64,000 nt of DNA, from the NCBI GenBank assembly GCA_032622095.1, contig CP136066.1, forward strand, positions 151,420,224-151,484,223, given 5' to 3'. Below are positions 11,990 to 24,278 of this stretch, piece after piece. Each line of letters starts with the position of its first letter. The first letter of the stretch is position 1. Under the pieces are notes generated by a model. It did not search any database, was not told where the DNA came from, and was given only the letters and a program-made list of their open reading frames with translations. The DNA comes from Siphonodentalium dalli (lineage: Eukaryota > Mollusca > Scaphopoda > Gadilida > Siphonodentaliidae). The translations under genes and the position numbers were made by a program.

Positions 11990-12407
11990 AAATGTATACT
12001 CAATCCGATTACGCCCCCCTCAGTTACTATTTATTTGGCTTCCGTGGTAAAAAAATTTTTTGATTCGAGTCGAGGAATCCACCCATCAAAGCTCAGAGTG
12101 ATCAGATATCTATTTAAAAAATCTATTATTTTTCACCACCTGGAATATTCAATGGCCCAGTAAAAGTCGACGAGAAGAATGTCTCGGACCAAATTGCGGA
12201 TGAAGATGGATAACTCTAAAATCAAGTGGCTTTTTTGTGTCAGATATTTGACAAACCGGGAAAATTTCGTTGAACAAAATGTTGATAAATAACAGGTTTT
12301 GGACAATTTTATACTATAGTTGATTGTGGTTAGCATTATTTTGGGGCAACTAATCGATTCTGATAACTGAAGCGACATTTCAAAAAAAAATTGTTGTTGG
12401 AATCTGA
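11990..12407. mobile_element. MITE of the AAAGGTACTCAATCCGAT family (copy 2), truncated
   Basis: The left end TACTCAATCCGATTACGC and the internal GGCTTC...GGTAAAA and CCACCCATCAAAGCTCAGAG blocks are present. The right terminus is lost at about 12408, where the sequence passes abruptly into duplicated segment B (ATTCTCTTCACAATG). The join is therefore a deletion junction. Confidence 0.7.
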
Positions 12408-12409
12408 TG

Positions 12410-12899
12410 AATTCTCTTCACAATGTTACAAGCTTGAAATTGAGAAGGGAAGACACAAACAGCCCCCGTCAGAAATAGAGGATAGAATATGTCATGTCTG
12501 TAAGACAAACTCGGTTGAGACCTAATCACACTTTGTTATGAATTGTCCGACATACGAAAACATTCGCATTAGTTGTTTCGCCGCAAAAGGCGAGTATATA
12601 ACCAATTTCCATAGAATGACAGAAGACAATAAATTTCATTTTATAATGAAAAATAGGCACATTGTCACCATAAATATCATATGCGACTTTATCCGTTCCT
12701 TCTTTGAAAAACGGCAGAGTTTATCAAGTGCATAATAATTATAAGAACAACTTATGAGTTAGTATGCGGAATATAAATTTTGCCTTTCGGGTTTTTGTTT
12801 AATTCATGCTATTATTGTACATTATATTGTATGTTATATGTTTAAACTGCCCATTGATGTGTTATTGCAATCAAATCTTGTATCTTGTATCTTGTACCC
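12410..12899 (+). pseudogene. Non-LTR retrotransposon RT-ORF tail, copy B
   Basis: Counterpart of 1396-1880. The frame 12538-12735 encodes MNCPTYENIRIS, then GEYITNFHRMTEDNKFHFIM and IICDFIRSFFEKR. This is the end of a LINE ORF2, preceded by a Cys-containing remnant with a stop. The 3' untranslated region ends in three copies of TCTTGTA (12876-12897). Confidence 0.65.
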
Positions 12900-13242
12900 G
12901 CTGAGAGTAGGTGAGAAGCTTGTGTCACGAAAGATGGGGTATGCCGAAAAGTATAGACAATGCCAGAGGGTATTCGGCGCAGGAAACGTTCTTGAATATA
13001 TGGACTCCGTTTCCAACAGCATCCAAAATTAACGTGTATATATGTTATATATATATATGTAATGTTGATATATATATTCATCTGAGTCAATTAAAAAAAT
13101 ATCATCGGACATCACCATCCATGCATACCCCGGCGATATTCGACATCACTACCAATTCCCGGTGACAATTGTGCTAAAAGCTGTAGTCTGCAACTTTGTG
13201 ATGCTGAAGATTATGACACCTATCGGAACACCTATAATATAT

Positions 13243-13708
13243 AAGGATTAACTGTCATGTGGACTGTTTTTATGGAGATGTAACCGTGGGGTAAGTGGTC
13301 ATACAAGTTATGACCACTTACCTCACGGTTACATCTCCATAAAAACAGTCCACATGACAGTTAATCCTTATATTTATATACATTTAGCGAAAAGGCCACT
13401 TTTGTATATGTATTTAAATCGAAAAGTGTATCGTGACAAAACCAGCCCAAAATATCCCATAGCACCCTTGGCAAAAGTTAACAGGAACAATTGGAACCCG
13501 ATGATTTATTAAGTCAATCCTGCGCGAATCCAAATGCGCCCAAAACATTACGCGTTCGTCTTTCCAAACCCAAATGACGTATCGATGTTGTTATGAGCTT
13601 GCAGTTATTAGCTGTTGCGCATTCACTGAGAAATAACTGCAACTAGCCACGTGGGCGCCGACCAATAAGAATGCTGGATTTAGTGATGACAACACTTAGT
13701 ATGTAAAT
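13243..13708 (+). mobile_element. 466-bp insertion with near-perfect hairpin, in copy B only
   Basis: Copy A reads CCTATAATATGGAAATGG without interruption. The insertion begins with a hairpin. Arms of about 62 bp at 13242-13303 and 13311-13372 (starting ATAAGGATTAACTGTCATGT) have one mismatch and a short loop. The remaining 330 bp are non-coding. ATAT at both junctions may be a 4-bp target duplication. Confidence 0.65.
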
Positions 13709-13710
13709 AT

Positions 13711-14240
13711 ATGGAAATGGACAACATCAGGACGGAAACTAAAGAAATACAACAGAAGCTGGAAAATGCAATACAAGATATGATGACAACACCGCCGGAA
13801 ATGAATATTCGCGAGATTGAATCAACGAGATGTAACAACATAGTAGTATGTAATATACCCGAAGTTTCCGAAAATGCTGGTGTAGAAAAGGAAAAGGTAT
13901 TTGGAAGACAATATCACGAACCATAAAGGAGATGACTACATATGAACCAGAGTTAGAAGTTGTTTCCTTCTACAGACTCAGCAATAAATGTGACTAAGAT
14001 CGACCAGTAAAACTTATACTGAAAACTAAATCTACTAGAGACAGCATGATAAGAGAAGCCATTGTGTACAACAGGAAACATCTGGAGGTTAACGGAAATA
14101 AAAAACATAATATTTTAACAAAGAACTAACGAGAAATGAAATGGAAATACTATACGAACTGAGATCGCAGTTAAAGACAACACAGCGCGATAACCCAGAG
14201 AAATGTTTTAAAATTGAACATGGAAAAAATTATGAAATGT
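13711..14240 (+). pseudogene. Non-LTR retrotransposon ORF1-like protein, copy B
   Basis: Same protein as at 2225-3178 but without the internal insertion. The N-terminal coiled coil runs directly into DMMTTPPEMNIREIES and CNNIVVCNIPEVSENAGVEK. A frameshift after KEK (near 13898) and later stops destroy the frame that copy A still has at that point. This shows independent decay of the two copies. Confidence 0.65.
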
Positions 14241-15081
14241 AAGACACAAACTAATGTTTGTGATATCTATATAAATGTAAATATCGTATATGTATAATTA
14301 CGGGAACTAAGAGTCGGTTTGACTCGTTCCGACATTAAAATGATGATGACGATGATATATCGGAAACAACAGGTGCATGCAATGCATGCCAGGTGAACTC
14401 TGTAACGTTTGCTCCGCATATTTGCATGAAAATCCCCATTAAGAAACGGATGTTGATTTGCTTGCATTCAGACAATTGTGTTAGTATTATTCTATCATTA
14501 TCAAAGTAGAGAAACTTAAAGATGCAATGACACCCATATATAACTTCATAACATCATACTTGATCTGAAAGTTCGCATAACTATTTTCCCTCCACAAGAC
14601 GAGTTCGCCCATCTGGGGATGCGGACGCGGTAATAATCCCGGTCATCGTCCTCATAGTCCCACTCATTTTGTATATCCAAGCGCTGTCCCATCGGTTTTC
14701 ATATACAAAATTTAACGAATCCGTGTAGGCTTATGAGCATTTCCGCGAGAAGTGAATTATATATCGGACTAAAACCGCACAAGGAAGTTGTAGGGGATTT
14801 GACATATTTTCCCAAAGATTATATCTGATTGAAACATTGGTTGGTTTTGAGTTTATTTGTCCGCAGGAAGACATCGTGTGTAAAGTTTATTGAAATTAAT
14901 GTCAACGAGCGACGTCATGTGTATTTACATAACTCAAAACATATTACATAGCCTTTTTATATCACACACAACTTGAGGGTAAGAGCATTCTTCAGTTGAG
15001 ATTTCAATTGCTTTTGATTTGAAATATAGCATGCACAACCAAATGTATCTTTACTTGTAGACTTCTTGAGTCGAAGTAGTT
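14241..15081. other. Non-coding remainder of duplicated segment B
   Basis: Matches 3180-4030 of copy A with scattered substitutions and small indels. No gene seen. Confidence 0.5.
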
Positions 15082-17514
15082 CAGGGCCCTGTTTCATGAA
15101 GGCAACTTATGACATAGTTGGGACTTAAGATGGTCATAAGTTCAAACTTCAGTCATAAGTGCGTTTCACGAACAAAGTCTTAACCTGAGATGGTCTTAAC
15201 TTTGGTCTTAACTTTAAGACTGGTGTGAGGTGTCATAAGATAATCTTAAAGTTAAGACCTACGTTGTGATCCGCAGTTTGTCCGAAATGTGGATGGGATC
15301 TAGTTCATGTATATATATATATTATTATAAACACATTTAACAGAATAACACCATGCTAGCACGGAGGGGTGTTTCAGAAATAGTAGTAATTAATAACCAA
15401 CTGGTAAGCTATAGCAGTGACGTGGCCAGTGGTTGCAAGATTGGCGGGGTGTCCGCTACTAACTGTAAACCGCCAATACCGGACTATATATACATTTCTA
15501 ATTGCTGTAATAAAAAGAATATATTTACATAGAGTTGAACATAATTTGCGATTCAAATCACCCAATCGCACTGTAGACAATAATCATGTTGAGACAATTA
15601 GTCCGAACATTTTCACATCGAGGATAATAGTGAATGATTTATACTCATTTTTTTATTATAAATGCTTATGTCAGCTATTATTATTATTATTTACTTGCCT
15701 TTATATATTATTATGTTATAATTTGATTGTAAAATGTATTGTATATGTACCCGTATATATATCGGCAAGATAATAATACATAATATGTGTCATTTAATAT
15801 TATTATTATGTATATTATCATAATCTATTAACTATGAAATAAAAATATATATAGCATGTATATAGTATACGGACCGCGCGGGCACACCGGGATCCGCGAA
15901 ACAACATATAATATCACTGTGAACCGGCCCACAGACCCCTGGGGGAATTACTAAAATACCAATATAGACTACACCAGTGGTATAGTCTATATTGGTATTT
16001 TAGTAATTTTCCCCAGGGGCCTGTGAACCGGCCGTCTGCTCACGTGTTGTTAATTATAAACGCTCTTTATTAGAAGTCGTTGATTTGGTTTTTATTAAAA
16101 CATATATGCAGAATGTCGTTCAACGTAACGTACTTTCGAAGTTCATACGCAGTTTGCTAATTATAACAGGCGTTTAGCACATTTGTCAACAGACCCAGAG
16201 CAAATGGCATTAACATAATTTATATATGGCTTCTACAAGTATGTCTCAGATTGGAAATAAGTCTATTTGGAGCACGATATGAAGTCCTATTCACATTACA
16301 GCAATATAAATAAAGAGCGTTTTGTGTTAGTATTCCATGAATGTTGGCAGTCAATAAAGAGCGTTTAGCTCAGTGCTTCCATTGTGGTGTATTGTATGTG
16401 TATGCCGTCGTGGCGACATATTCGGTTTCCTGGTATTATATATGCTTCAAAGGCGTATAATGTATTAGAACCTAATATCAGCATTGAAAGAAACGAACAT
16501 ATGTCTCGCATCGCCTTAATGGCATGTTATATGGGTGAAGGTTCACATTCTGAGTTACGATGTATAAGTCCCTTTAATAACTGAAATAATATATTTGAGC
16601 TCGTTACGTTTGTATAAAATATGCATTGGAAGCATGCAGCTATGTGTGGATGGGGTCTGATGCGAAAACACAGTTAAAAAGCGCGCTCGTGCAGTTAAGT
16701 ATGCGCCAGTCAATATACTGATTATCGCCCCTTGCATTAAAATATCATAATTATTCTTAGACACGCCCTAGTATCTGTCACCAGACACTGTACCTAGGTA
16801 TATAACATACACAGAACCAACATTTTCTGTGTATAGCTGTAATAAATTGTCGAGAGCCAGTCTAAAAGCGCGCGAACTTAAATTACTACTTAAAGGCACG
16901 TGAGGCCTTAGTTGTCGAAAATATTTGTTCCAATCACCGTAAACAGAAAAACATTAAAATGCATACAGTTTCGTTCATATATACCATGACTATCGCGTAA
17001 ATAGCATGTTATCATAAATACCTACTATATTTTACCTAAGCAAGAGACTGATTGTGTTACAGAAGACAGCACAATGCTACTGGCTAATCACACAAAAGTG
17101 GCATAAACGCTCTTTATTTGTTCCATATCAGGAATTCACCAACAAAGAACGCTCTTTATGTTTACCATCATAATATAAACAAACACCAGAAAGGTAACTT
17201 TTTATGCTTTTGTTTACATAACAATGGTCAAACAAATGACAATAACATACTGTGTATGCGATATTTCTTATTTGTATACGGACAAAGTCTGTCTACATTT
17301 TGATGTTCTTTCTGTTTGTGGCGGTTTCTGACAGGTGGAAATATTTTTACAGGATACCCACAGCCAAGGCCAACCGTACCTTTAAGCAGGACTTAATCTT
17401 GTTTTGTGAAACGCGTTCTTGAAACGGAAAAGTTACATCATAAGATCCACCTTAGATCTTAGATTAAGTCCATCTTAAGATAATCTTATGACATTGCTTC
17501 ATGAAACAGGCCCC
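15082..17514. mobile_element. 2.4-kb non-autonomous DNA transposon (Harbinger-like ends)
   Basis: The uninterrupted site survives in copy A (GAAGTAGTTCTGATTAATTG). The ends are inverted: AGGGCCCTGTTTCATGAAGG on the left and TTCATGAAACAGGCCCCT on the right. Subterminal repeats of CTTAAG-containing motifs flank both sides (about 15110-15260 and 17390-17490). GGGCCCTGTTTCA-type ends are seen in PIF/Harbinger elements (from memory). No transposase frame is present; the longest frame (15417-15773) resembles nothing. The interior holds a 48-bp-arm hairpin at 15925-16030 and five copies of AACGCTCTTTAT. Confidence 0.7.
15925..16030. repeat. Long hairpin inside the 2.4-kb transposon
   Basis: The left arm runs from GAACCGGCCCACAGACCCCT through ATTACTAAAATACCAATATA. 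The right arm is its reverse complement ending GGGGCCTGTGAACCGGCC. Arms are about 48 bp with few mismatches and a loop around ACCAGTG. It is probably a nested MITE. Confidence 0.8.
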
Positions 17515-17576
17515 TGATTAATTGGTTTGAAACAGGCCCAATAGGTGGATTTAAGATTTTGCTGAACGTACTTGCA

Positions 17577-18640
17577 CTCAAGCAGGAAGCAAATCAACTG
17601 CACGGAATTAGGCTACAGAGTTAAGAGATATGGTGGTCAGCATTCACTTGGTTATGAACCCATGATCCAGTACGCATCTCCAATTTGCCATTGATCAACA
17701 GGCATGACATGAACATTCTCAAATATAGAAAATTATTTATGGGTAGTTGCCTTTCTAAATAAAAATCATCATTATATTTCATGAATCAAGAATAATTAAG
17801 TCTCCATTATTGATCTTCAGGTATGATATCATGGATATATGAACTGAACTTTTGAAAAAAATCTATTTTACAGAAGTTCTTGTTAAATATATTTCATGCC
17901 ATAAAAGTAAAGTAAATGAGGTTGTAATCTTAAATAATAATCGCTTGTACCAAATTACACAAAGAAATTTCTGACAGATTTGGAGAAAATCCATTTTGAT
18001 ATACCAGGACATTTTGGCAAAACGTGGGTCTGACCCTTAACAGTATCATGTTGTCCCACCAGAATCATAACAATTCAGCAGGACTCACCAACAGCATAGC
18101 AAATTAGCAGGACCACTATAGGAGTGCATGTGGTAAACCAGCCAACGAGGGCCGATATCGGGGAGCGACGCGGGGGCCAAAGCGTGGATTTCTTGAGACC
18201 CCCTGGTCCGTTCAAATTAATCAACGTGAATTTACAACATTTCCGACCTTACAATAGAGGCGATATAGGTGACACTATGTAGTTTTTGTTTGTTTATTTG
18301 TTTAATTGGTTTGTTTTTAGTTATTTTTAGAAAATAGGCCGCCAAATAAGTAACTAAATTTAACATAAGTAATCTTACTCTTTTTTATTTTCACACAAAT
18401 TTAAGCCTGTTGATATTTTTCTGACAAGGAATACACCATCCATACTTATGGATTGTATATAAGTATGAAGCTGATAGCCTTAAATAATATGTAAACATGT
18501 ATTTATTTTTCCAATCCTGATATCATACATGTAGTAAATAACATCAGTTCAAACAAAAGTAAATATAACAGTGGATGTATACATAGACGGAATTATTGAA
18601 AAGGGGATTAAACAGAAAGCCCAGTGGCTTAGTAATATGT
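17577..18640 (+). repeat. Duplicated segment D (pair of 10996-11965)
   Basis: Matches segment C from CAAGCAGGAAGCAAATCAA to AACAGAAAGCCCAGTGGCTT, with an extra ~100 bp at 17640-17740. It directly abuts the end of duplicated segment B, whereas segment C stands alone. Confidence 0.7.
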
Positions 18641-19425
18641 TAAGTGTGTTCCCCTTTTGTTGTGCGCTCCTCTCCATTAAGTGGAGAGGGGGTGTCGGAC
18701 TGGAACGACAGGAATTATACTGTCGGAGAGAGAAATATGTACATGTGTAGATAGTGTCATGAGAGACGGGAAGTGGATGAAAAGGAGGGACTTTGTGGAG
18801 AAGAGAAGTTGGAAAAGGAACATACTTCAACAGAGTTGATATACACAATATCATGAACCAGAATGTTACCAGATGCGAAATATTATACAGGTAGTAAAAT
18901 AATGTCGAGAGAGGCAGAGGGACATGATATTACGACGCGAGAGATCAAACCTGAATAGCATGAGTCTAAAATTATTCATAAAAGACCACAGCGCCGTTGA
19001 CTTGTCACTCGAGAATTTGTTTACATACATTATATTCAGATCGACGTATATGTACATATATATAGAACTTACTTTGATGTATAAGCGTCATAAAGAAGTA
19101 ATGTTTTTCTTTGACTCAAATGACATTCCAAGACAAATTGTAGAAAAAGTCAGTAATCCTATAAACACCACTTCTTCACTCCCATTCAGAATCAGTTTAG
19201 TAAAAACATCGATAGGATAAAATTACATAAACAGTTGTAGAATTTTATGGGGTATAATCGATCGATAGTTAAGGTGGAACACAATCAGGAGACCTGTCAG
19301 TTATGGATAGCTGGTAAATACGCCCAATATATCAGTCACATTCGCTAAAGTCACATCGTATGTGGAGCGTTAAAGTCGTCACATCGGATTTGATGTCAAT
19401 TAGCGACTTTCAAAAAAGGAAGTCA
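18641..19425. other. No gene seen
   Basis: Contains a short hairpin CTCTCCATTAAGTGGAGAG at 18671-18689 and a 98-codon frame (18924-19220) with no recognisable motif, taken as chance. Nothing else supported. Confidence 0.45.
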
Positions 19426-21600
19426 GGGACGTGTCTACGTTGGGGGGGGGGGGGGGGGGGGTGTTCACATTGGAATTTCCAACTGCACCCACCCTAAAAG
19501 CAGACCTAAATTTTCTGGTATGAGAAATTCTATTTGCACCCCATTGTTTTAATTAGATTGTTTCCGACTTGTATCTCAAACTTTCCGACTGATGAACATT
19601 TGAAACACCCCCTCTGGACGGAAATTTCCATCTGTTGCATTCCGGTCCAAACATTTGACCGCACGCACGATAATATTCGACTTTTGATCTAAAAACAATA
19701 TACACACTAAATACAGATTGGAATATAAAATTATCATAACAAATTCGACCTCTTTTGGTCTTAAATTCCCAACTAGGCATGTTATTTCCAACTGTTGAAC
19801 ACTTTTCTTTTTGATTGATTGATTGATTGATGCTTTATTCTCATAATTTCAAATGAACATTGAGAAGTACAGAAATATATTTACAAAAGAACATGAGGAT
19901 ATATACATATATTATATACATGTCTCCGCGTGGTGCAATGGGGATATCTTATACTAAATCAATAATAAAGAGCGTAATCAATTGTGATCTTTGGTACTCG
20001 TTTTCAGCTAAAACCGTATGCATGCGTTCGTGCATTGTCTCAAAACACGTGCCGTTCAAAAGATGGTGGTGATTGCAAGTATTCTTCAATGGTAAGCTGA
20101 AGATTAGCTAAGGAAATTTTGAATCATTTGGTGTCAAATCTGAACGTGGATCTTTAACGATGAGGAAAAATTGGAATTCGTCGGAACATGTTTCATTAGT
20201 CTCTTAGAGTAGAGAAGGCTAGTTCTCTTGGATCAACTGAAAACACCAATGTCGATGTGAATGACTTAAAGATGAACTGTCCAATTTGACGCAAAATTAG
20301 TAGAGATGTGTAATGGCCATCATTCGAATGAAACAGACATCACAAAAATCCACAAAAGTATCTACCAGAAAGCGTATACACATTGGGAAAGATCCTACCA
20401 ATTAACACTTCGAATTTATTTGCAATGGCATGCATCAGTTCCGATCAGTTCAAAAAGTTCTCAAAAAAATTGCGATACAGGATCGGAATTCTGGTGTTAA
20501 TGTTTACCTTTCGTGAATTCGTAGTGAAATTTAGCAACATGTGACATGTACCATGGGGGTATGGACGTGGCTAGATGGTCACAGTGGGGGTGGCCACCTT
20601 GCAATTTCCAACCGCACCCCCTTGAACCAGACTAAACACACAAGTTTGTGTAATGTTATGTGCATCCCCGCACCTTGCATGGGCTCTGCATTTTTTTCCA
20701 ATTGGTATCTCACAAGCCTGGATGGTATAGGCTATTCTGAATGACCAGTAGTCTTTGACAGGCGACCGATCCGGAGGGCGCGTGGTCCACTGGGTCGCGG
20801 TCATGGTTCTGCCCCCAGTTGGAGAACATTTTGAGATCTGAACCTGAAAATTGCAAAATCCAAGCATCTATAGTGGTCTAACTCCAGACAAATTCAGACC
20901 CCGATTTGTCTTTCCTAAATTGATTAGCAGTTTTTGATTGGTTACGGGGGAGGTTAGTTCTTAATATGAAAATTGCTAAATGCTAGCATCTAGACTCAAG
21001 TTTTCCAAGCGTTGGAAATATTCCAACCTAACACCCCCTTAAGGTTTGAAAATTTCCAACTGATGGCCACTTCAGGCCAAAATTGTGACCTAAAGCAGGA
21101 AAATGTGCAAATGCTGGTATAAAAACAACACATCCCCCACTAATTAAGTGTTGGAAAATAAAAATACTAGAACAATTTCAACCTATTGTTGGTGTTAAAT
21201 TTCTAACTATAATGTTGTGTCGGATATGATATGCAATTTACAACTGTTGAAAAGGTTTACCTGGCGGGTGGGGGCCTTGGTTGTCAAAATGTTCAACAGT
21301 TGGAAATTCCGTGTTTGAATCAAAAACAGTCGGACAGTTCAGACCTAAAACAACTTGACATTGTTCCGTTATGTTGACGTTTCGACCATATCTTGTGAGA
21401 AATGTGTCGTTAACAAGTTGCTACTTTCAGCCAAAATTTTAGACTGATATGGAAAGTTTGAGGTATCCGTTGGAAAATTCCATCTCCAGTGGGTTCAAAA
21501 GAAGTTATCCTGAGTTGAGAGTTTTGGTTGTCAAGATGGGTGCAGTTGGAAATTCTAAGATTGACACCCCTCAACAAACACCATACAGCCACGTCCCTGT
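19426..21600. mobile_element. Possible hAT-like element, CAGGGACGTG ends, poly-G run
   Basis: The left boundary reads CAGGGACGTGTCTACG followed by 20 G. The right boundary is AGCCACGTCCCTG, the inverted match. The interior repeatedly contains TTGGAAATTTCCAACTG-like palindromic phrases (e.g. 19470, 20605, 21045, 21300). Similar material lies at 36215-36850 and near 41450-41525. An 8-bp target duplication could not be found and no transposase is present. Boundaries are tentative. Confidence 0.4.
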
Positions 21601-21791
21601 TATCCCATCGTCGGTAAAGACCAATCGGCAAACCTCTGTGATTTCCGTAGAATTATTTCGCAAGAACGATAATACGAGAAGTTGCGATTGCGGTAAAGAC
21701 GTGAGCTGCGATCCCTTTTCAGTGCGAAGTAGCACGTTCGATTGTCTGTAATACACTGTATACGGATCTATACGTATACCATAGCCATTGA

Positions 21792-22289
21792 TAGATCATG
21801 CCATGAATCTCTACTATGGCTAACGCCCGTAGATATCATATTCCACCAGCACAATTTTAGACCTTGGAACTTTTTTATGTTGACAGGGAACCTTATAAAG
21901 TCGAAAAAATAGCGCGGGAAATATATTTCGTAGTTATTATCTGTCCCTTTGTAATGTACTTAACTTTAGGTGAATGTCCTAACTCAAAATTGCATGTTTT
22001 TCTCTGACTTTTGTGAGCAGATATCGCAATAAACATGAAATTAATTACTCAGGAGAAATTCCATTATTGTTTGCGACGCAAAGCAAAATCGCTCACAAAT
22101 TTATATAAATCGTGAAATTTCGAGTTGGGACCTTCGCCTGCAGTGAAGTACATTATTAACGAACAAATAATGGATAAGAAATATATTATAAGGTTCCCTG
22201 TCAAAGCTTCAAAAAGTGTCAAGGTTTTGTACTGGTGGAATATGATCTCTACGGGCGTTAGCCAGAGTAGAGATTCATGGCATGATCTA
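21792..22289. mobile_element. 498-bp MITE, complete copy of the TAGATCATGCC family
   Basis: The TIRs are about 65 bp. The left starts TAGATCATGCCATGAATCTC. The right end, read as reverse complement, starts TAGATCATGCCATGAATCTC as well, and both continue through GGCTAACGCCCGTAGA. TA at both outer edges suits a TA target duplication (Tc1/mariner type). Related copies are at 10058 and 30768. Confidence 0.8.
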
Positions 22290-23234
22290 GACATTCGATG
22301 GTCCTCAACACTCTGTATATCAGCCATTGATTCCTGGATCCTATCTCCGTAGTAAATCAGCCCAATTTTCCGTCACAACGGCCACTGTCAGTATAATTCG
22401 CGTATCCAACATGTCTGGACACACCTCTATGGAAGTACATATCGTTGTCAATATCAACAATTAAGATACGTACTACACAAATCCATTCAATCGGAAAGTA
22501 TATATTGAAGCCTTTCAAATATGTATTCAACAGATTCGATCTGCGACTACGGTCGATAACTCTAAATATGCCTACGTTGTGGTTTTGGATCAGTGATTAA
22601 TCCACTCGGTGACATAATCCATATTACATTTATAATTACCGGCATGCGTGTGAGCGATGCAATAAGGCTATGTCCACGCACTGGTAAATTTGTTTTCCAT
22701 ATCAACGTTCCGATTGGACATGATAAAAACAATCGTCGGTGCGTGTTGTACACCATAAACTAATTATATACCACCTATGATCTTATTAACGCCCCTCGGG
22801 TGTATAATGTGGTACAGATTTTAGAAAGCTGTGGTTCGCTGGGCGTTTTATAAATAGATATTGTTTTTTTTCCGGTAAGTGTCAATTTGCAGTAGGTCCC
22901 TATTTGCGGAGTTATATTTGCGGAGTTCGCTGAAATCGCGGAGGTCCCCTAAAATGGTCGAAATATGTTGATTTTAATGAGGAAACGGATGCGTATATGT
23001 CAATTGATACGTATTTTAAACAAATAACGACACGATCAACACAATAGTGGTTTGTTCTATCAATCATATCATCATCATCATCACCACCATCATCACAATA
23101 CGGAACAAGTCTTGCGACTTTTCGTCCCAATATAACATTATTTGCAATGTTTGTTTACAAATATATGTATCGTCATTCGATATTTACTTGTGAGTCACTT
23201 GAACATATTACTTGTCGTCGAACTAGTATTTTAT
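22290..23234. other. No gene seen
   Basis: AT-rich DNA with a short (ATC/ACC)n run at 23067-23095. No coding signal. Confidence 0.45.
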
Positions 23235-23760
23235 ATAATAGAAGAATGAGTCTATGTATATTTTGAATTGGTCGAGGGTTGGAGGCTCAACAACGAAGTC
23301 TGTCAGAGAGTTCCAGCTATTTACCACCCTCTGCGTGAAGAAATATTTTCATATGGCCTTGTTAACAATGGGCATCTGTAGCTTTTTATTATATCCTCTT
23401 GTTCTTCCTGATGAATGTCTGTCTATAATAGGTCACAGGCATTGATATTGTAATGACCATTCAACAGTTTGTATACCTCGATTAGATCTCCTCTAAATCT
23501 TCGATATTTTAAAGACATCAGATTGAGTCTTATCTTTCGGTCTCGGTAGCATACAGTTTTGATTTGACGAACTTGTTTCGTTGCTTTTCTTTGTATTTCT
23601 CTAACACAATGCTTTGATATTTGTGATGTGGGCTCCATGCAGAGTTACAGTATTCGATGATAGGTCTGACCATGCTTATGTAGAGCGATTAGAAAGTGTC
23701 GATGTCCAAGTTCGTGAAAGTGCTATTGACTATGCGGATGATTTGAGATTTTAAATACAG
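23235..23760 (-). pseudogene. Non-LTR retrotransposon RT-ORF C-terminal fragment
   Basis: Minus-strand frames carry EIQRKATKQVRQIK, then IRLNLMSLKYRRFRGDLIEV and YKLLNGHYNIN. After a stop they continue with a segment whose order matches (S)RRVVNSWNSL. The blocks LxSLxYRRxRGDxIExYK and VVNxWNSLP are the standard end of jockey/CR1-type RT proteins. A stop at 23423 and frame changes show it is dead. It belongs to a different LINE family from that at 4.1-5.3 kb. Confidence 0.8.
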
Positions 23761-24056
23761 GTGCTTATGTCACTACATCAAATTGACATTTTACGACTCA
23801 GGGGGCTCAGACTCAGGAGACAGGAATGGATCAATATTTGGCCAAAGTAATTAATTGCAATTATAATTACTTTAAAGAATCGCCATTACAAATACAATTA
23901 TTTTCAAAACGCAAAGTAATTAATTACAATTAGTTGGCAATGTAACTAATTACTTTTCAATTACTTTAATGGTACTTTCAACTTTCTCATATGTTTCTTT
24001 GTGAACAGTTATCAGTTATGTAAACAAAAATCTGGTAAAATAGTACGTACCAGAAC

Positions 24057-24278
24057 TTGCTATCACATGTGTGGGTGGAGTCAATCGTTGAATACTGTAC
24101 ATGTACCATTTGTTGTGGTCCTGGACTTATTATATGGGTGCTCTCTGATCCGTACAAACTTGTGCCATTTCATAAAAAACGACGTCGGAACTACACCACC
24201 ACAGTCTTCGTTTGTCCCGAACAAATCACCTACGAACCAACGAGAATGATTTCACCAACGAGAGTCACTCTATTTAAA
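24057..24278 (+). other. Possible coding fragment, unrecognised, cut by a MITE
   Basis: An open frame reads VEYCTCTICCGPGLIIWVLS, then DPYKLVPFHKKRRRNYTT and TVFVCPEQITYEPTRM. The composition (Cys pairs, a basic patch, a hydrophobic segment) looks more protein-like than the surrounding noise. I do not recognise a family. The frame runs into the end of a MITE at 24279, and no good splice acceptor is visible upstream. It may be a transposon fragment or chance. Confidence 0.25.

Larger units (their letters stand above)
12410..17572 (+). repeat. Duplicated segment, copy B (with two insertions)
   Basis: Same order as copy A at 1396-4092, interrupted by a 466-bp insertion (13243-13708) and a 2.4-kb transposon (15082-17514). 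After the second interruption it resumes TGATTAATTGGTTTGAAACA and ends at GCTGAACGTACTTGC. Comparison with A gives the empty site for each insertion. Confidence 0.8.

Noticed and set aside
22125-22352. 75-codon frame
   Set aside because: Lies in the right half and TIR of the 498-bp MITE.
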